Positions 1 through 5,891 of a stretch of 10,805 nt of DNA are shown here, in pieces. Under the pieces are notes generated by a model. The model had not been told where the DNA came from and did not search any database. It saw only the letters and a list, made by a program, of their open reading frames with translations. The stretch is from Candidatus Shapirobacteria bacterium CG09_land_8_20_14_0_10_38_17 (GTDB lineage: Bacteria; Patescibacteriota; Microgenomatia; 0-14-0-10-38-17), in NCBI GenBank assembly GCA_002774085.1, contig PEZH01000019.1, positions 1 through 10,805 of the forward strand, read 5' to 3'. The position numbers were made by a program, and so were the translations under genes. Numbering within the stretch: the stretch's first letter is position 1; every line of letters begins with the position of its first letter.

Positions 1-55
1 TATGTAGTATCGTAGTAAATAAATAAAATTCCCCATAAGCACTAAGCCCTAAATT

Positions 56-88
56 CCCGCCTCTTCGGCGGGTCGCCGATGAGGCGGG
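56..88. repeat. GC-rich nested hairpin
   Basis: The outer arms are CCCGCCTC (56-63) and GAGGCGGG (81-88), fully complementary. Inside them is a second stem, CGGCG (66-70) with CGCCG (74-78), around a GGT loop. The base composition is far above that of its surroundings. There is no trailing T tract on either strand, so it looks like a REP-like palindromic repeat rather than an intrinsic terminator. Confidence 0.7.
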
Positions 89-93
89 TCGGG

Positions 94-113
94 GAATCTA
101 TATTAATAGATTC
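94..113. repeat. Inverted repeat GAATCTAT/ATAGATTC
   Basis: Two perfect 8-nt arms (94-101 and 106-113) enclose an ATTA loop. It follows the GC-rich hairpin directly and may be the far end of the same repeat unit. Confidence 0.55.
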
Positions 114-142
114 TCTTGGTAAGAAATATTTATTCCTATAGA

Positions 143-211
143 TTCCCATTTTCATGGGAATGACAAGGAATCGCGGGAATGACATTTGACAAGACTTTCA
201 TGGGAATGACA
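143..211. repeat. REP-like hairpin with three GGGAATGACA copies
   Basis: A hairpin TTCCCAT (143-149) / ATGGGAA (154-160) with a TTTC loop runs directly into GGGAATGACA (156-165). The decamer recurs at 175-184 and 202-211, and TTTCATGGGAATGACA itself occurs twice. TTCCCGC...GCGGGAATGAC-type sequences are common dispersed intergenic palindromes in many bacterial genomes, so I read this as a cluster of that kind of element. Confidence 0.6.
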
Positions 212-223
212 GAGAGAACATTT

Positions 224-321
224 GTTTTCGAGTTTCGTGTATCGTCTTTCATATATCTTACTGATTGTCTATCGCCTATTGCCTGATTACAGATTACTAA
301 TTACCTGTTACCAGTTACCTG
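224..321. repeat. Degenerate 7-bp tandem array
   Basis: From 224 the sequence divides into consecutive heptamers that resemble their neighbours: GTTTTCG, AGTTTCG, TGTATCG, then TGTCTAT, CGCCTAT, TGCCTGA, TTACAGA, TTACTAA, TTACCTG, TTACCAG, TTACCTG. The 3' half has a near-constant TTAC core every 7 nt. It ends at the stop codon of the PolX gene. No function is evident. Confidence 0.55.
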
Positions 322-322
322 C

Positions 323-2137
323 TTACGCAAGCAATATTTTTTTAATTTTTTCTAAACTTAAGGTGTTGATGATATCTTTTTTTTCTGCCCAGCCGCGGCG
401 AGCAACGGCGACTCCATATTTTATAAAATCTAATTGATCAAGGGTATGAGCATCGGTATTGATTACTAATTTTACATTATATTTGATTGCTTGGTGAATT
501 AAATTATCGGGTAGGTCTAAACGATTAGGATAACTATTAATTTCCAAAATTTTATTATTCCTAAGGCAAAAAGAGAAGATTTTTTCCCAATCTAATTCAT
601 AACCTTCTCTTTCACTCAAAATTCGGCCGGTGGGATGGCCTAAAATTTTTACCTGAGGGTGAGAAAGAGCCTTAATAATTCTTTGTGTCATTTGTCCTTT
701 AGGGAGATTAAATTGACTGTGAATAGAAGCAATGGCAAAATCTAAATAAGCAAATCCTTTTTGGGGAATTGCTAAACTTCCATCTGGCTTAATATCAATT
801 TCAAGACTATTAAAGACAAAAAAGGGCAATTTTTTTACTCCTTTTTTTTGGTATTTTTCAATTGAGTAATTTATTTTATCAACTATTTCTTTTTTGTGCT
901 TTAATATTTTAATTATTTGTTTTTCGGTGTGTTGGCTCAAACTGGGATTATGTTCGGAAAAAGCAAAATACTGATATTTAAATTTTATTACCTTTTGCAC
1001 CATGGCAGTCATAGAATCCTGCCCTAAATCATGGCTGGGTTCAATGTTGAAGCTTGAATGGCTGTGAAGATCACCCTTAATATCTTTTTCCTGAATTAAG
1101 TTTGGCAAACAATGCTTTTGGGCCGCTTCAATTTCACCGCTGTTTTCCCGCAATTCCGGCGGTATCCAGTCCATACCTAAATAATTATAAAAAGCCCTCT
1201 CGGTGGCGAAACTTTTAATTTTGTATTTTTGATTTTTAGCTGTTTTTATCCCGTATTCGGATAAACTTAGTCCCCTTTTTAAGGCTAATTCTCGCAAGGC
1301 AATATTGTGATGTTTTGAGCCGGTAAAGTATTGAAGCATTGCTCCATAGGATTGGGGACTTTGAGTCCGAAGATCAACTTGGCGATTATTAGCTAATATC
1401 ACTCGGCAAAGACCCTTTTTGCCTTTGCTTAAGATACGTTTGATTTTGGGGTATTGGGTGAAGTATTTGATTATCTTTTTAGGTTGTTTGGTTTTAACAG
1501 CAATGTCAATATCACCAATGGTGGATACTTTGCGCCTCAAGCTGCCCAAAGGATGAGCTTCTAAGGTGGCGGGGAGCTTTTTAAGATAAGTGATTAATTC
1601 TTGGGCGAGTTGATCGGCGTAGGGTAAGAGCATCCGTTTTTTTGTCTTTTTTGTTTTTGCCATTAGGGCAATCCCTTCAATAATTTTTTGTTCTGACTTG
1701 GCCCCAAAATCAGCCATCTGACTAATTTTATTTTGTTTAGCTGCCTTTTTTAATCGCTGGATAGCATTTTGAGCTTGATTAATGCCTAAATTTTTAGCCA
1801 GCTTGTAGGCGGTTTTAGGACCAATGCCGGGAATGTTAAGAAAAACAAATGTCGCCGCCGGCAAGTTGGACATTAGTTTCTCAAAATGTTTAACTTTGCC
1901 GGTTCTAAATAGCTCGTCAAGATGAGCGGCGATACTTTTACCGATACCGGCAATCTGGTCAAGCTGATTTTCATCCCAAAGATCTTTGGTTTCCGAACTG
2001 GCATGTTCAATGCTGTCAGCGGCACGTTGATAAGCAACAATTTTAAATCGGTTGTTGTTTTTTATCTCGTAGGCGGCGGCGATATTGCGCAATAATTGGG
2101 CGATTTCTTGATTAGTGAAGATTTTTTTAGCGGCCAT
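323..2137 (-). CDS. polX: Family X DNA polymerase with PHP domain (PolX)
   Basis: Bacterial PolX fills short DNA gaps in base-excision and end repair, and its PHP domain supplies 3'-5' exonuclease or AP-endonuclease activity. Numbering the reading frame from the upstream TTG, two helix-hairpin-helix motifs sit at about 61-80 (AGIGKSI) and 101-120 (PGIGPKT). The palm has GS at 199-200 and metal-binding D210, D212 (GDIDI) and D256 (VDLR). The PHP domain keeps its whole metal-ligand set: DLHSH (357-361), SEH (395-397), E447, H474, H502 and DAH (563-565). The length of about 604 residues is close to the roughly 570 of the Bacillus enzyme. I chose the ATG at 2137 over the TTG at 2140 because both are in frame and a TATAAT lies 8 nt upstream of the ATG; no Shine-Dalgarno is present. 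It is divergent from tRNA-Asp. Both activities look intact. Confidence 0.96.
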   Translation of the reverse strand: MAAKKIFTNQEIAQLLRNIAAAYEIKNNNRFKIVAYQRAADSIEHASSETKDLWDENQLDQIAGIGKSIAAHLDELFRTGKVKHFEKLMSNLPAATFVFLNIPGIGPKTAYKLAKNLGINQAQNAIQRLKKAAKQNKISQMADFGAKSEQKIIEGIALMAKTKKTKKRMLLPYADQLAQELITYLKKLPATLEAHPLGSLRRKVSTIGDIDIAVKTKQPKKIIKYFTQYPKIKRILSKGKKGLCRVILANNRQVDLRTQSPQSYGAMLQYFTGSKHHNIALRELALKRGLSLSEYGIKTAKNQKYKIKSFATERAFYNYLGMDWIPPELRENSGEIEAAQKHCLPNLIQEKDIKGDLHSHSSFNIEPSHDLGQDSMTAMVQKVIKFKYQYFAFSEHNPSLSQHTEKQIIKILKHKKEIVDKINYSIEKYQKKGVKKLPFFVFNSLEIDIKPDGSLAIPQKGFAYLDFAIASIHSQFNLPKGQMTQRIIKALSHPQVKILGHPTGRILSEREGYELDWEKIFSFCLRNNKILEINSYPNRLDLPDNLIHQAIKYNVKLVINTDAHTLDQLDFIKYGVAVARRGWAEKKDIINTLSLEKIKKILLA

Positions 2138-2145
2138 CAATTTTT

Positions 2146-2151
2146 ATTATA
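2146..2151 (-). promoter_or_regulatory. -10 box of polX, probable leaderless start
   Basis: A perfect TATAAT on the minus strand ends 8 nt before the polX ATG at 2137. Transcription would start about 0-2 nt before the ATG. I see no good -35 hexamer at 16-18 bp (GTCAAA is the nearest). Confidence 0.5.
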
Positions 2152-2193
2152 GCAAAAGTAAAATTGAGTTTTGACTAATTCTACTTTGTAAAA

Positions 2194-2222
2194 TTGACTA
2201 TCGGTTGATTTTTTGATATAAA
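2194..2222 (+). promoter_or_regulatory. Promoter of the tRNA-Asp/LysM unit
   Basis: TTGACT (2194-2199) and TATAAA (2217-2222) are separated by exactly 17 bp, a near-consensus sigma-70-type promoter. The -10 box ends 9 nt before the first base of tRNA-Asp. Confidence 0.75.
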
Positions 2223-2231
2223 ATAAGTCGT

Positions 2232-2305
2232 GGGGTCGTAGCTCAGCTGGTTAGAGCGCCTGCTTGTCAAGCAGGAAATCGCGAGTTCGAGTCTCGTCGA
2301 CCCCG
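2232..2305 (+). tRNA. tRNA-Asp (anticodon GTC)
   Basis: Acceptor strands GGGGTCG (2232-2238) and CGACCCC (2298-2304) pair 7/7. The anticodon arm is CCTGC-TTGTCAA-GCAGG, giving anticodon GTC. The T arm is GCGAG-TTCGAGT-CTCGT. The discriminator is G2305, as expected for tRNA-Asp. The 3' CCA is not encoded; the next bases are CCT. It is preceded by its own strong promoter and followed after 63 nt by the LysM gene. Confidence 0.95.
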
Positions 2306-2368
2306 CCTTGTTCGCCCTGCCCAATCATCAAAGGTTTATGGTAAAAGGAGGTGAAAAAGGCAGGAAAA

Positions 2369-2947
2369 ATGGAATTAAAAAAAACTCTTAAGAAAATAAA
2401 ATCTTGGGAAAAACCGATTAGTACAGTTTTAGGAATAGGTGTGGTTGTGGTCGCCGGAATTTTAATTTTTAATTTTTTTAAGTCGCAAGAGAGTTCTTTG
2501 CAAGAAGAATTGGTTGCTCCCGAATCTAAAATAGTCGGGGAAGGTCAAGCAGAAACGATGGCAAAGTTGCCAACAATACACACTGTTAGTGTTGGCGAGC
2601 ATCTTTGGTCAATTGCCGAGAAATATTATGGGTCCGGTTATAATTGGGTGGATATTGCCGAAGAAAACGAGCTTTCTTATCCTGATTATATTGCCGTAGG
2701 CGAAAAATTAGTTATTCCTTCAGTTTCGGTTCGCCAGCCTCAAGAAGAAAACGGAAAGCTGGCAAGCGGCAATAAGATTGCTGACGTTAGTGAATACACG
2801 GTTGTTAAGGGAGATAGCCTGTGGGAGATTGCGATTGCTGTTTATGGCGATGGTTACCAATGGTCAAAAATTTATCAGGCAAATGACGAGAAGATTGGTA
2901 ATAATCCCAGTCTTATCTTCGCCGGAACAGTGCTTTCGTTACCTTAA
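2369..2947 (+). CDS. Membrane-anchored protein with two LysM domains
   Basis: LysM domains bind N-acetylglucosamine-containing glycans such as peptidoglycan, so this is probably a cell-wall-binding surface protein. The lysine-rich N-terminus is followed by one hydrophobic helix (STVLGIGVVVVAGILIFNFF), a linker of about 30 residues, and two LysM repeats. The first begins HTVSVGEHLWSIAEKYYG and the second YTVVKGDSLWEIAIAVYG; both end in a typical L-x-I/L-P. No catalytic domain is present, so it may be an adaptor or scaffold. Start choice: the ATG at 2369 gives 192 residues; an in-frame GTG at 2351 would give 198 but overlaps the Shine-Dalgarno itself (AGGAGGTGA, 2346-2354). That site is 17 nt from the ATG, longer than usual, so the start is uncertain. 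It is probably co-transcribed with tRNA-Asp. Confidence 0.88.
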   Translation: MELKKTLKKIKSWEKPISTVLGIGVVVVAGILIFNFFKSQESSLQEELVAPESKIVGEGQAETMAKLPTIHTVSVGEHLWSIAEKYYGSGYNWVDIAEENELSYPDYIAVGEKLVIPSVSVRQPQEENGKLASGNKIADVSEYTVVKGDSLWEIAIAVYGDGYQWSKIYQANDEKIGNNPSLIFAGTVLSLP

Positions 2948-2974
2948 GGCGGCTGGCGCAATTTAGTAATCTAT

Positions 2975-3002
2975 TTGGGACTAAATAAAAAGCCCTTATA
3001 GA
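2975..3002 (+). promoter_or_regulatory. Promoter of the tRNA-Gly/tRNA-Thr group
   Basis: TTGGGA (2975-2980) and TATAGA (2997-3002) are 16 bp apart. The predicted start is about 3009, exactly the first base of the broken tRNA-Gly, so this promoter probably belonged to that gene and now serves the intact tRNA-Gly inside it. Confidence 0.55.
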
Positions 3003-3008
3003 AATTGG

Positions 3009-3157
3009 GCGGTGGTATTCAGTGGCAGAATATCTCCTTCCCCCGCCTGCAGAGCCTATGCGGGTGTAGTTGATCGGTTCAACGCTACCTTCCCAAGGTA
3101 GAAAGAGCGGTTCGACTCCGCTCACCCGCTCAGCATTGGCAAATTCCCTCCACCGCT
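3009..3157 (+). pseudogene. Split tRNA-Gly remnant enclosing an intact tRNA-Gly
   Basis: The 5' half (3009-3042) has the acceptor strand GCGGTGG, a tRNA-Gly-like D arm (TTC-AGTGGCA-GAA), the anticodon 5' strand TCTCC and then TTCCC, where a Gly(CCC) anticodon would be. The 3' end (about 3138-3157) has a T-loop-like GGCAAAT, TCCCT, the acceptor strand CCACCGC (3150-3156) and T3157, the usual tRNA-Gly discriminator. The two acceptor strands pair 7/7 although 134 bp apart. The 3' anticodon strand (GGAGA expected) and the 5' T-stem strand are missing, so it cannot be an ordinary intron-containing tRNA. About 95 bp holding the complete tRNA-Gly(CCC) occupy the gap. Confidence 0.65.
3060..3130 (+). 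tRNA. tRNA-Gly (anticodon CCC)
   Basis: Acceptor strands GCGGGTG (3060-3066) and CACCCGC (3123-3129) pair 7/7. The D arm is GTTG-ATCGGTT-CAAC, with a short loop. The anticodon arm is CTACC-TTCCCAA-GGTAG, giving CCC. The T arm is AGCGG-TTCGACT-CCGCT. The discriminator is T, normal for Gly. At 71 nt it is slightly short because of the D loop and variable region. CCA is not encoded. Confidence 0.93.
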
Positions 3158-3163
3158 CTTAAT

Positions 3164-3235
3164 GCCGGAGTAACTCAGTGGTAGAGTAGCTGTTTCGTAA
3201 ACAGCAAGTCGTGAGTTCAAATCTCGCCTCCGGCT
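3164..3235 (+). tRNA. tRNA-Thr (anticodon CGT)
   Basis: Acceptor strands GCCGGAG (3164-3170) and CTCCGGC (3228-3234) pair 7/7. The anticodon arm is GCTGT (3189-3193), TTCGTAA, ACAGC (3201-3205), giving CGT. The T loop is TTCAAAT. The discriminator is T3235 and CCA is not encoded. It lies 33 nt after tRNA-Gly and 13 nt before the Ig-like protein gene, probably within one transcript. Confidence 0.94.
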
Positions 3236-3248
3236 CTTAACTTTAAAT

Positions 3249-3998
3249 ATGAAAGAAAAAAGAGGCTTTTTTCAAAAATCAGAGAGAGAGTGGTCATCGA
3301 CGGTAAAGAAAGGCGGGGTGGGTAGATGGCGCTTTTTGTTGGTTTTATTATTGGCCGGTGGTTTGTTTTGGGGATTATTTAATTACGGGTCCCCTCTTTT
3401 ACTGGGCTTAGGTAATTTGTGGAGGGGATTAAGTGGCGATGGCAGTGCTGATGACTCTATTGGTGACAACATTCCGCCGCCGCCACCCCAGATTGCGCCT
3501 CTTCCTGAAGCAACTAATAGTGCCTCTTTGGAAGTTGTTGGTAGTGCTGAGTTGGATTCAACATTAATTCTTTTTTTAAATGGTGTTGAAATAAAGAAAA
3601 TTTTAATTGGGAATGAGGGTGAGTTTCGTATCGGACAGATAAAATTAAATGACGGTGAAAATAATCTTTTTGCTAAAGCAGTTGATTTGGCGGGAAATGA
3701 GAGCCAGGAGTCGGTGAGACAGATTATTTTTTTTGATAAAGAACCGCCTACTTTGAAGATAGAATCTCCTCAGGATGGCGATTCCTTTTTTGATGACCAG
3801 AAAGAAATTACTATTAAGGGAGAAACAGAAAAAGATGCCATCGTTAATATTAACGAGAGGAAAGTGGTTGTCAGTTTGGAGGGCAAGTTTGAGAGTGTTT
3901 ATTCCTTAAGTGAGGGAACTAATGAGATATTGGTTATCTCCAGCGATAAGGCGGGAAACAAAGCCCAAGAAAGTCTCAAAGTTTACTATCGGCCTTAA
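3249..3998 (+). CDS. Membrane-anchored protein with two Ig-like domains
   Basis: A basic N-terminus of about 27 residues precedes a hydrophobic segment (RFLLVLLLAGGLFWGLF). Then come a proline-rich linker with five consecutive prolines and two bacterial Ig-like beta-sandwich repeats. The first (about 85-165) carries LNGVEIKK and DGENNLFAKAVDLAGNES. The second (about 168-248) carries DKEPPTLKIESPQDG, VNINERKVVV, EGTNEILVISSDKAGNKA. This N...AxDxAGN pattern is typical of glucodextranase-B-like or Big-type domains that act as surface spacers or carbohydrate-binding modules. There is no catalytic domain. The ATG lies 13 nt after tRNA-Thr with no Shine-Dalgarno and no clear promoter, suggesting read-through from the tRNA unit. 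The 3' end overlaps the convergent ligase gene by 23 bp. Confidence 0.87.
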   Translation: MKEKRGFFQKSEREWSSTVKKGGVGRWRFLLVLLLAGGLFWGLFNYGSPLLLGLGNLWRGLSGDGSADDSIGDNIPPPPPQIAPLPEATNSASLEVVGSAELDSTLILFLNGVEIKKILIGNEGEFRIGQIKLNDGENNLFAKAVDLAGNESQESVRQIIFFDKEPPTLKIESPQDGDSFFDDQKEITIKGETEKDAIVNINERKVVVSLEGKFESVYSLSEGTNEILVISSDKAGNKAQESLKVYYRP

Positions 3999-5169
3999 TC
4001 TCCCCTGCCCCTAAAAGTAAAAAAAGCCAGATCATCACCGGAGGGTAAAATAGGCTGTTTAAGAATAAGGAATGGATGGAAATGGCAATAAAACTGGCTA
4101 AAATTAGGTTGCTGGCGGGTTCTTTGTTTTTTTTAAGGAGCGGAGAGACAATTTTTGCTGTCGTTAACCCAAAAATTGTTATTCCTATTATGCCTGTAGT
4201 TGCCAAAATAAGAATTAGGCTGGAATCGGGACTGGAACCGCCTCGATTAATTAATGTTTGCTCAATGTCGGGGAAAATTTTATTTTGGGCATAGCGATAG
4301 GAATTAAAACCCACTCCCGAAATTGGATTTTTTAAGAAGATATTGATGCCTCTTTGGTAGCTTTGCAATCTTGCTTTAATAGTTGATGTTCGTTCCAGCC
4401 TTACCCCTTCGCCGGCAGGACGGGGGGCAAAAAAGATAGTGATGAGAAAAAAAATTAAAAAAATCCAAAATAGTCGGGATTTTTTCTGGGAAAACAATAT
4501 AAAGGCGGCGGCAAAAATCAGGGCTAAATAGCTGCTTCTTGAGTAAGTTAAAATTAAAGTTAAATATATTAAAATAGTCGGAAGAATGTTGAGGATTTTT
4601 CTTGAATAATGGAGGGAATCTTCAAGAGCGACAATAAGAGAAAGGACCAAAATAAGGCCGGTAAAGCCAGGGTCAAGAAAGGTAGAAACTACTCGGTAAA
4701 GATGAGGATCCCACCCGTATGAGCTAAGAGGACGAATATCAGGATAAAAAATATATTGGAGGAGACCAAAAATGGCTAATAAAACCCCTGCCCAATAAAG
4801 GAGTCGGAAGATTTTTTGGGTTTTTTTAGCGGGTAGTTTAAGCAAAGGAAAGGCAAAATAAACACCGGCGTAGGCTATTAATCTGACCAGGTAAAAAGAG
4901 GAGACCAAAATATTTCTTGTTCCTAACCAAGAAATATTTAAAAAGAGAGGAATAGCGGCGGCAATAAAGAAGGGGAGAAAATATTTAATATTTTTTGAGG
5001 GGCTTACTTGTTTTTTTATCAATTTTGTTAGCCAGAAAATGAGGATAGCCAAGGAGATAAAATCGGTAAGATATAGGTTGACTTCCGGAAATTGCTCTAA
5101 AAAAATAGGTATTTTTTGCAGTTGACCAAAAGGAAAAGTGAAAATAAGAAGGAAGTAAAGCCATTTCAT
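3976..5169 (-). CDS. O-antigen ligase/polymerase-like membrane protein
   Basis: A very hydrophobic protein of 397 residues with about ten or more predicted membrane segments. It resembles the Wzy_C/O-antigen ligase superfamily, which transfers or polymerises lipid-linked glycans on the outer face of the cytoplasmic membrane. Family-like features are the TYSRSSYLAL motif (about 208-217), the large loop before KNPISGVGFNSYRYAQ (about 281-295), and PDSSLILILATTGIIG (about 314-329). The last corresponds to the HNxxL...G region of WaaL, with Asp in place of the usual His. The start at 5169 forms an ATGA overlap with the upstream gene's TGA and follows GGGAGG, so it is translationally coupled. An ATG at 5193 would add eight residues. 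Whether it is a ligase or a polymerase cannot be told. The gene contains a GC-rich patch near 4398-4428. Confidence 0.85.
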   Translation of the reverse strand: MKWLYFLLIFTFPFGQLQKIPIFLEQFPEVNLYLTDFISLAILIFWLTKLIKKQVSPSKNIKYFLPFFIAAAIPLFLNISWLGTRNILVSSFYLVRLIAYAGVYFAFPLLKLPAKKTQKIFRLLYWAGVLLAIFGLLQYIFYPDIRPLSSYGWDPHLYRVVSTFLDPGFTGLILVLSLIVALEDSLHYSRKILNILPTILIYLTLILTYSRSSYLALIFAAAFILFSQKKSRLFWIFLIFFLITIFFAPRPAGEGVRLERTSTIKARLQSYQRGINIFLKNPISGVGFNSYRYAQNKIFPDIEQTLINRGGSSPDSSLILILATTGIIGITIFGLTTAKIVSPLLKKNKEPASNLILASFIAISIHSLFLNSLFYPPVMIWLFLLLGAGEIKADSKL

Positions 5170-5870
5170 CGCCAGCCTCCCCCCTGGCGCCATAAAACCC
5201 AGAGTTTGGCACGGACCAAAAAGGAGTAAAAACTCACCAAAATAGCTAAAACAAAACCAGTGCTTCCTTCAAGAAAACCCAAACGGTAGCAATAATTTTG
5301 GAAAAACTTGGCAAGGGGATAAAGTATTATTAAAAGAGAATTAGTTTTAATTTTTTGCCGATAGAGCTTCTCTGCTCGCCGGGTGGTGCGAAGATTAATT
5401 TTTTTAAGAAATTCGGTAAGATTAGTATAAGGATAGTGATAAAGAAAATTTTTAAGGGTTGCTTTTCGTCCGGGAAAAGTCCATATTCCCTGAGTTTTTT
5501 CTTGCCATTCCCCTACTCTTCTTCCTAATCGCAACAGCTTAATTTTTCCAAACTCACCATAATTTATTTTTTTACCAAAAATATTATCCTGACGGATGAT
5601 GAAAGCGCCAGTATAACCTTCTTGGTCGGCGTGTTTAATGAATTTTTTAATTTCCGAGGTTAATTTTTTAGAAATTCTCTCCTTGGCATTAATAAAAAGT
5701 ACCCAGCGTGTTTGGGCTTGTTTTAGGGCGTGATTTTTTTCTTTTGAAGAGTTGCTTATTGTTAAAATTTTGTCGCACCAAGAGGCAGATTTTAGGCAGG
5801 ATTTAGTTTTATCTTCCTTGTTTTTAGTGGTAACAATAGCGGTTATTTTATACTTATTGTCAATATCCAT
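5166..5870 (-). CDS. WaaE-like GT2-family protein lacking active-site acids
   Basis: The fold markers of the WaaE/KdtX-like GT2 family are clear: ITAIVTTKNKED (9-20) at the nucleotide-binding strand, KNHALKQAQTRWVLFINAKERIS (45-67), LKNFLYHYPYTNLTEFLKKIN in mid-protein, and a hydrophobic C-terminus (YPLAKFFQNYCYRLGFLEGSTGF, ending AKLW). However, the usual DSGSTD is ISNSS, about 24 residues between it and KNHAL are absent, and the D-x-D of LDADER is INAKER. It may be a pseudo-enzyme or an accessory subunit for its neighbours. ATG 5870 is chosen over the TTG at 5888 because TATAAT overlaps the latter and lies 9 nt before the ATG. It sits 21 nt after the GT2 gene and overlaps the ligase gene by 4 bp. 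Confidence 0.82.
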   Translation of the reverse strand: MDIDNKYKITAIVTTKNKEDKTKSCLKSASWCDKILTISNSSKEKNHALKQAQTRWVLFINAKERISKKLTSEIKKFIKHADQEGYTGAFIIRQDNIFGKKINYGEFGKIKLLRLGRRVGEWQEKTQGIWTFPGRKATLKNFLYHYPYTNLTEFLKKINLRTTRRAEKLYRQKIKTNSLLIILYPLAKFFQNYCYRLGFLEGSTGFVLAILVSFYSFLVRAKLWVLWRQGGGWR

Positions 5871-5879
5871 CTTGACTTC

Positions 5880-5885
5880 ATTATA
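5880..5885 (-). promoter_or_regulatory. Possible internal -10 box before the WaaE-like gene
   Basis: A perfect TATAAT on the minus strand ends 9 nt before the ATG at 5870. The surroundings lack a Shine-Dalgarno or a good -35. It could give a leaderless internal transcript of the last two operon genes. Confidence 0.35.
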
Positions 5886-5891
5886 CAATAC

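Larger units (their letters stand above)
1..322. repeat. Gene-free repeat-rich stretch downstream of polX
   Basis: I see no credible coding sequence in this stretch; the short frame at 222-437 is repeat sequence running into the 3' end of the polymerase gene. It holds a GC-rich nested hairpin (56-88), an AT-rich inverted repeat (94-113), three GGGAATGACA repeats (156-211) and a degenerate 7-bp tandem array (about 224-321). It lies 3' of the leftward PolX gene, whose stop codon is at 323-325. No clear rho-independent terminator is visible: the only hairpin at the stop (TGCTT/AAGCA, 320-333) is short and lacks a T tract on the minus strand. Confidence 0.7.

Noticed and set aside
56..88. Intrinsic terminator for polX
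   Set aside because: No T tract follows on either strand, and it is more than 230 nt beyond the stop codon.
222..437. Plus-strand 71-residue frame
   Set aside because: It translates the 7-bp repeat array and the antisense of the PolX 3' end, with a repetitive peptide.
2961..2986. ATTTAGT/ACTAAAT inverted repeat as terminator of the LysM gene
   Set aside because: The stem is short and AT-only with a 12-nt loop and no T tract; it overlaps the probable tRNA promoter.
2913..3125. Minus-strand 70-residue frame
   Set aside because: It runs antisense through tRNA-Gly and the tRNA remnant; the encoded peptide is just tRNA sequence.
3009..3157. A tRNA-Gly with a large intron containing another tRNA
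   Set aside because: The 3' anticodon strand complementary to TCTCC and the 5' T-stem strand are absent, so splicing could not restore a tRNA.
5166..5870. Calling the WaaE-like gene a frameshifted pseudogene
   Set aside because: The frame is uninterrupted, the C-terminal half is well kept, and start and stop are coupled to the neighbouring genes. Loss of the acids looks like substitution plus an in-frame deletion.
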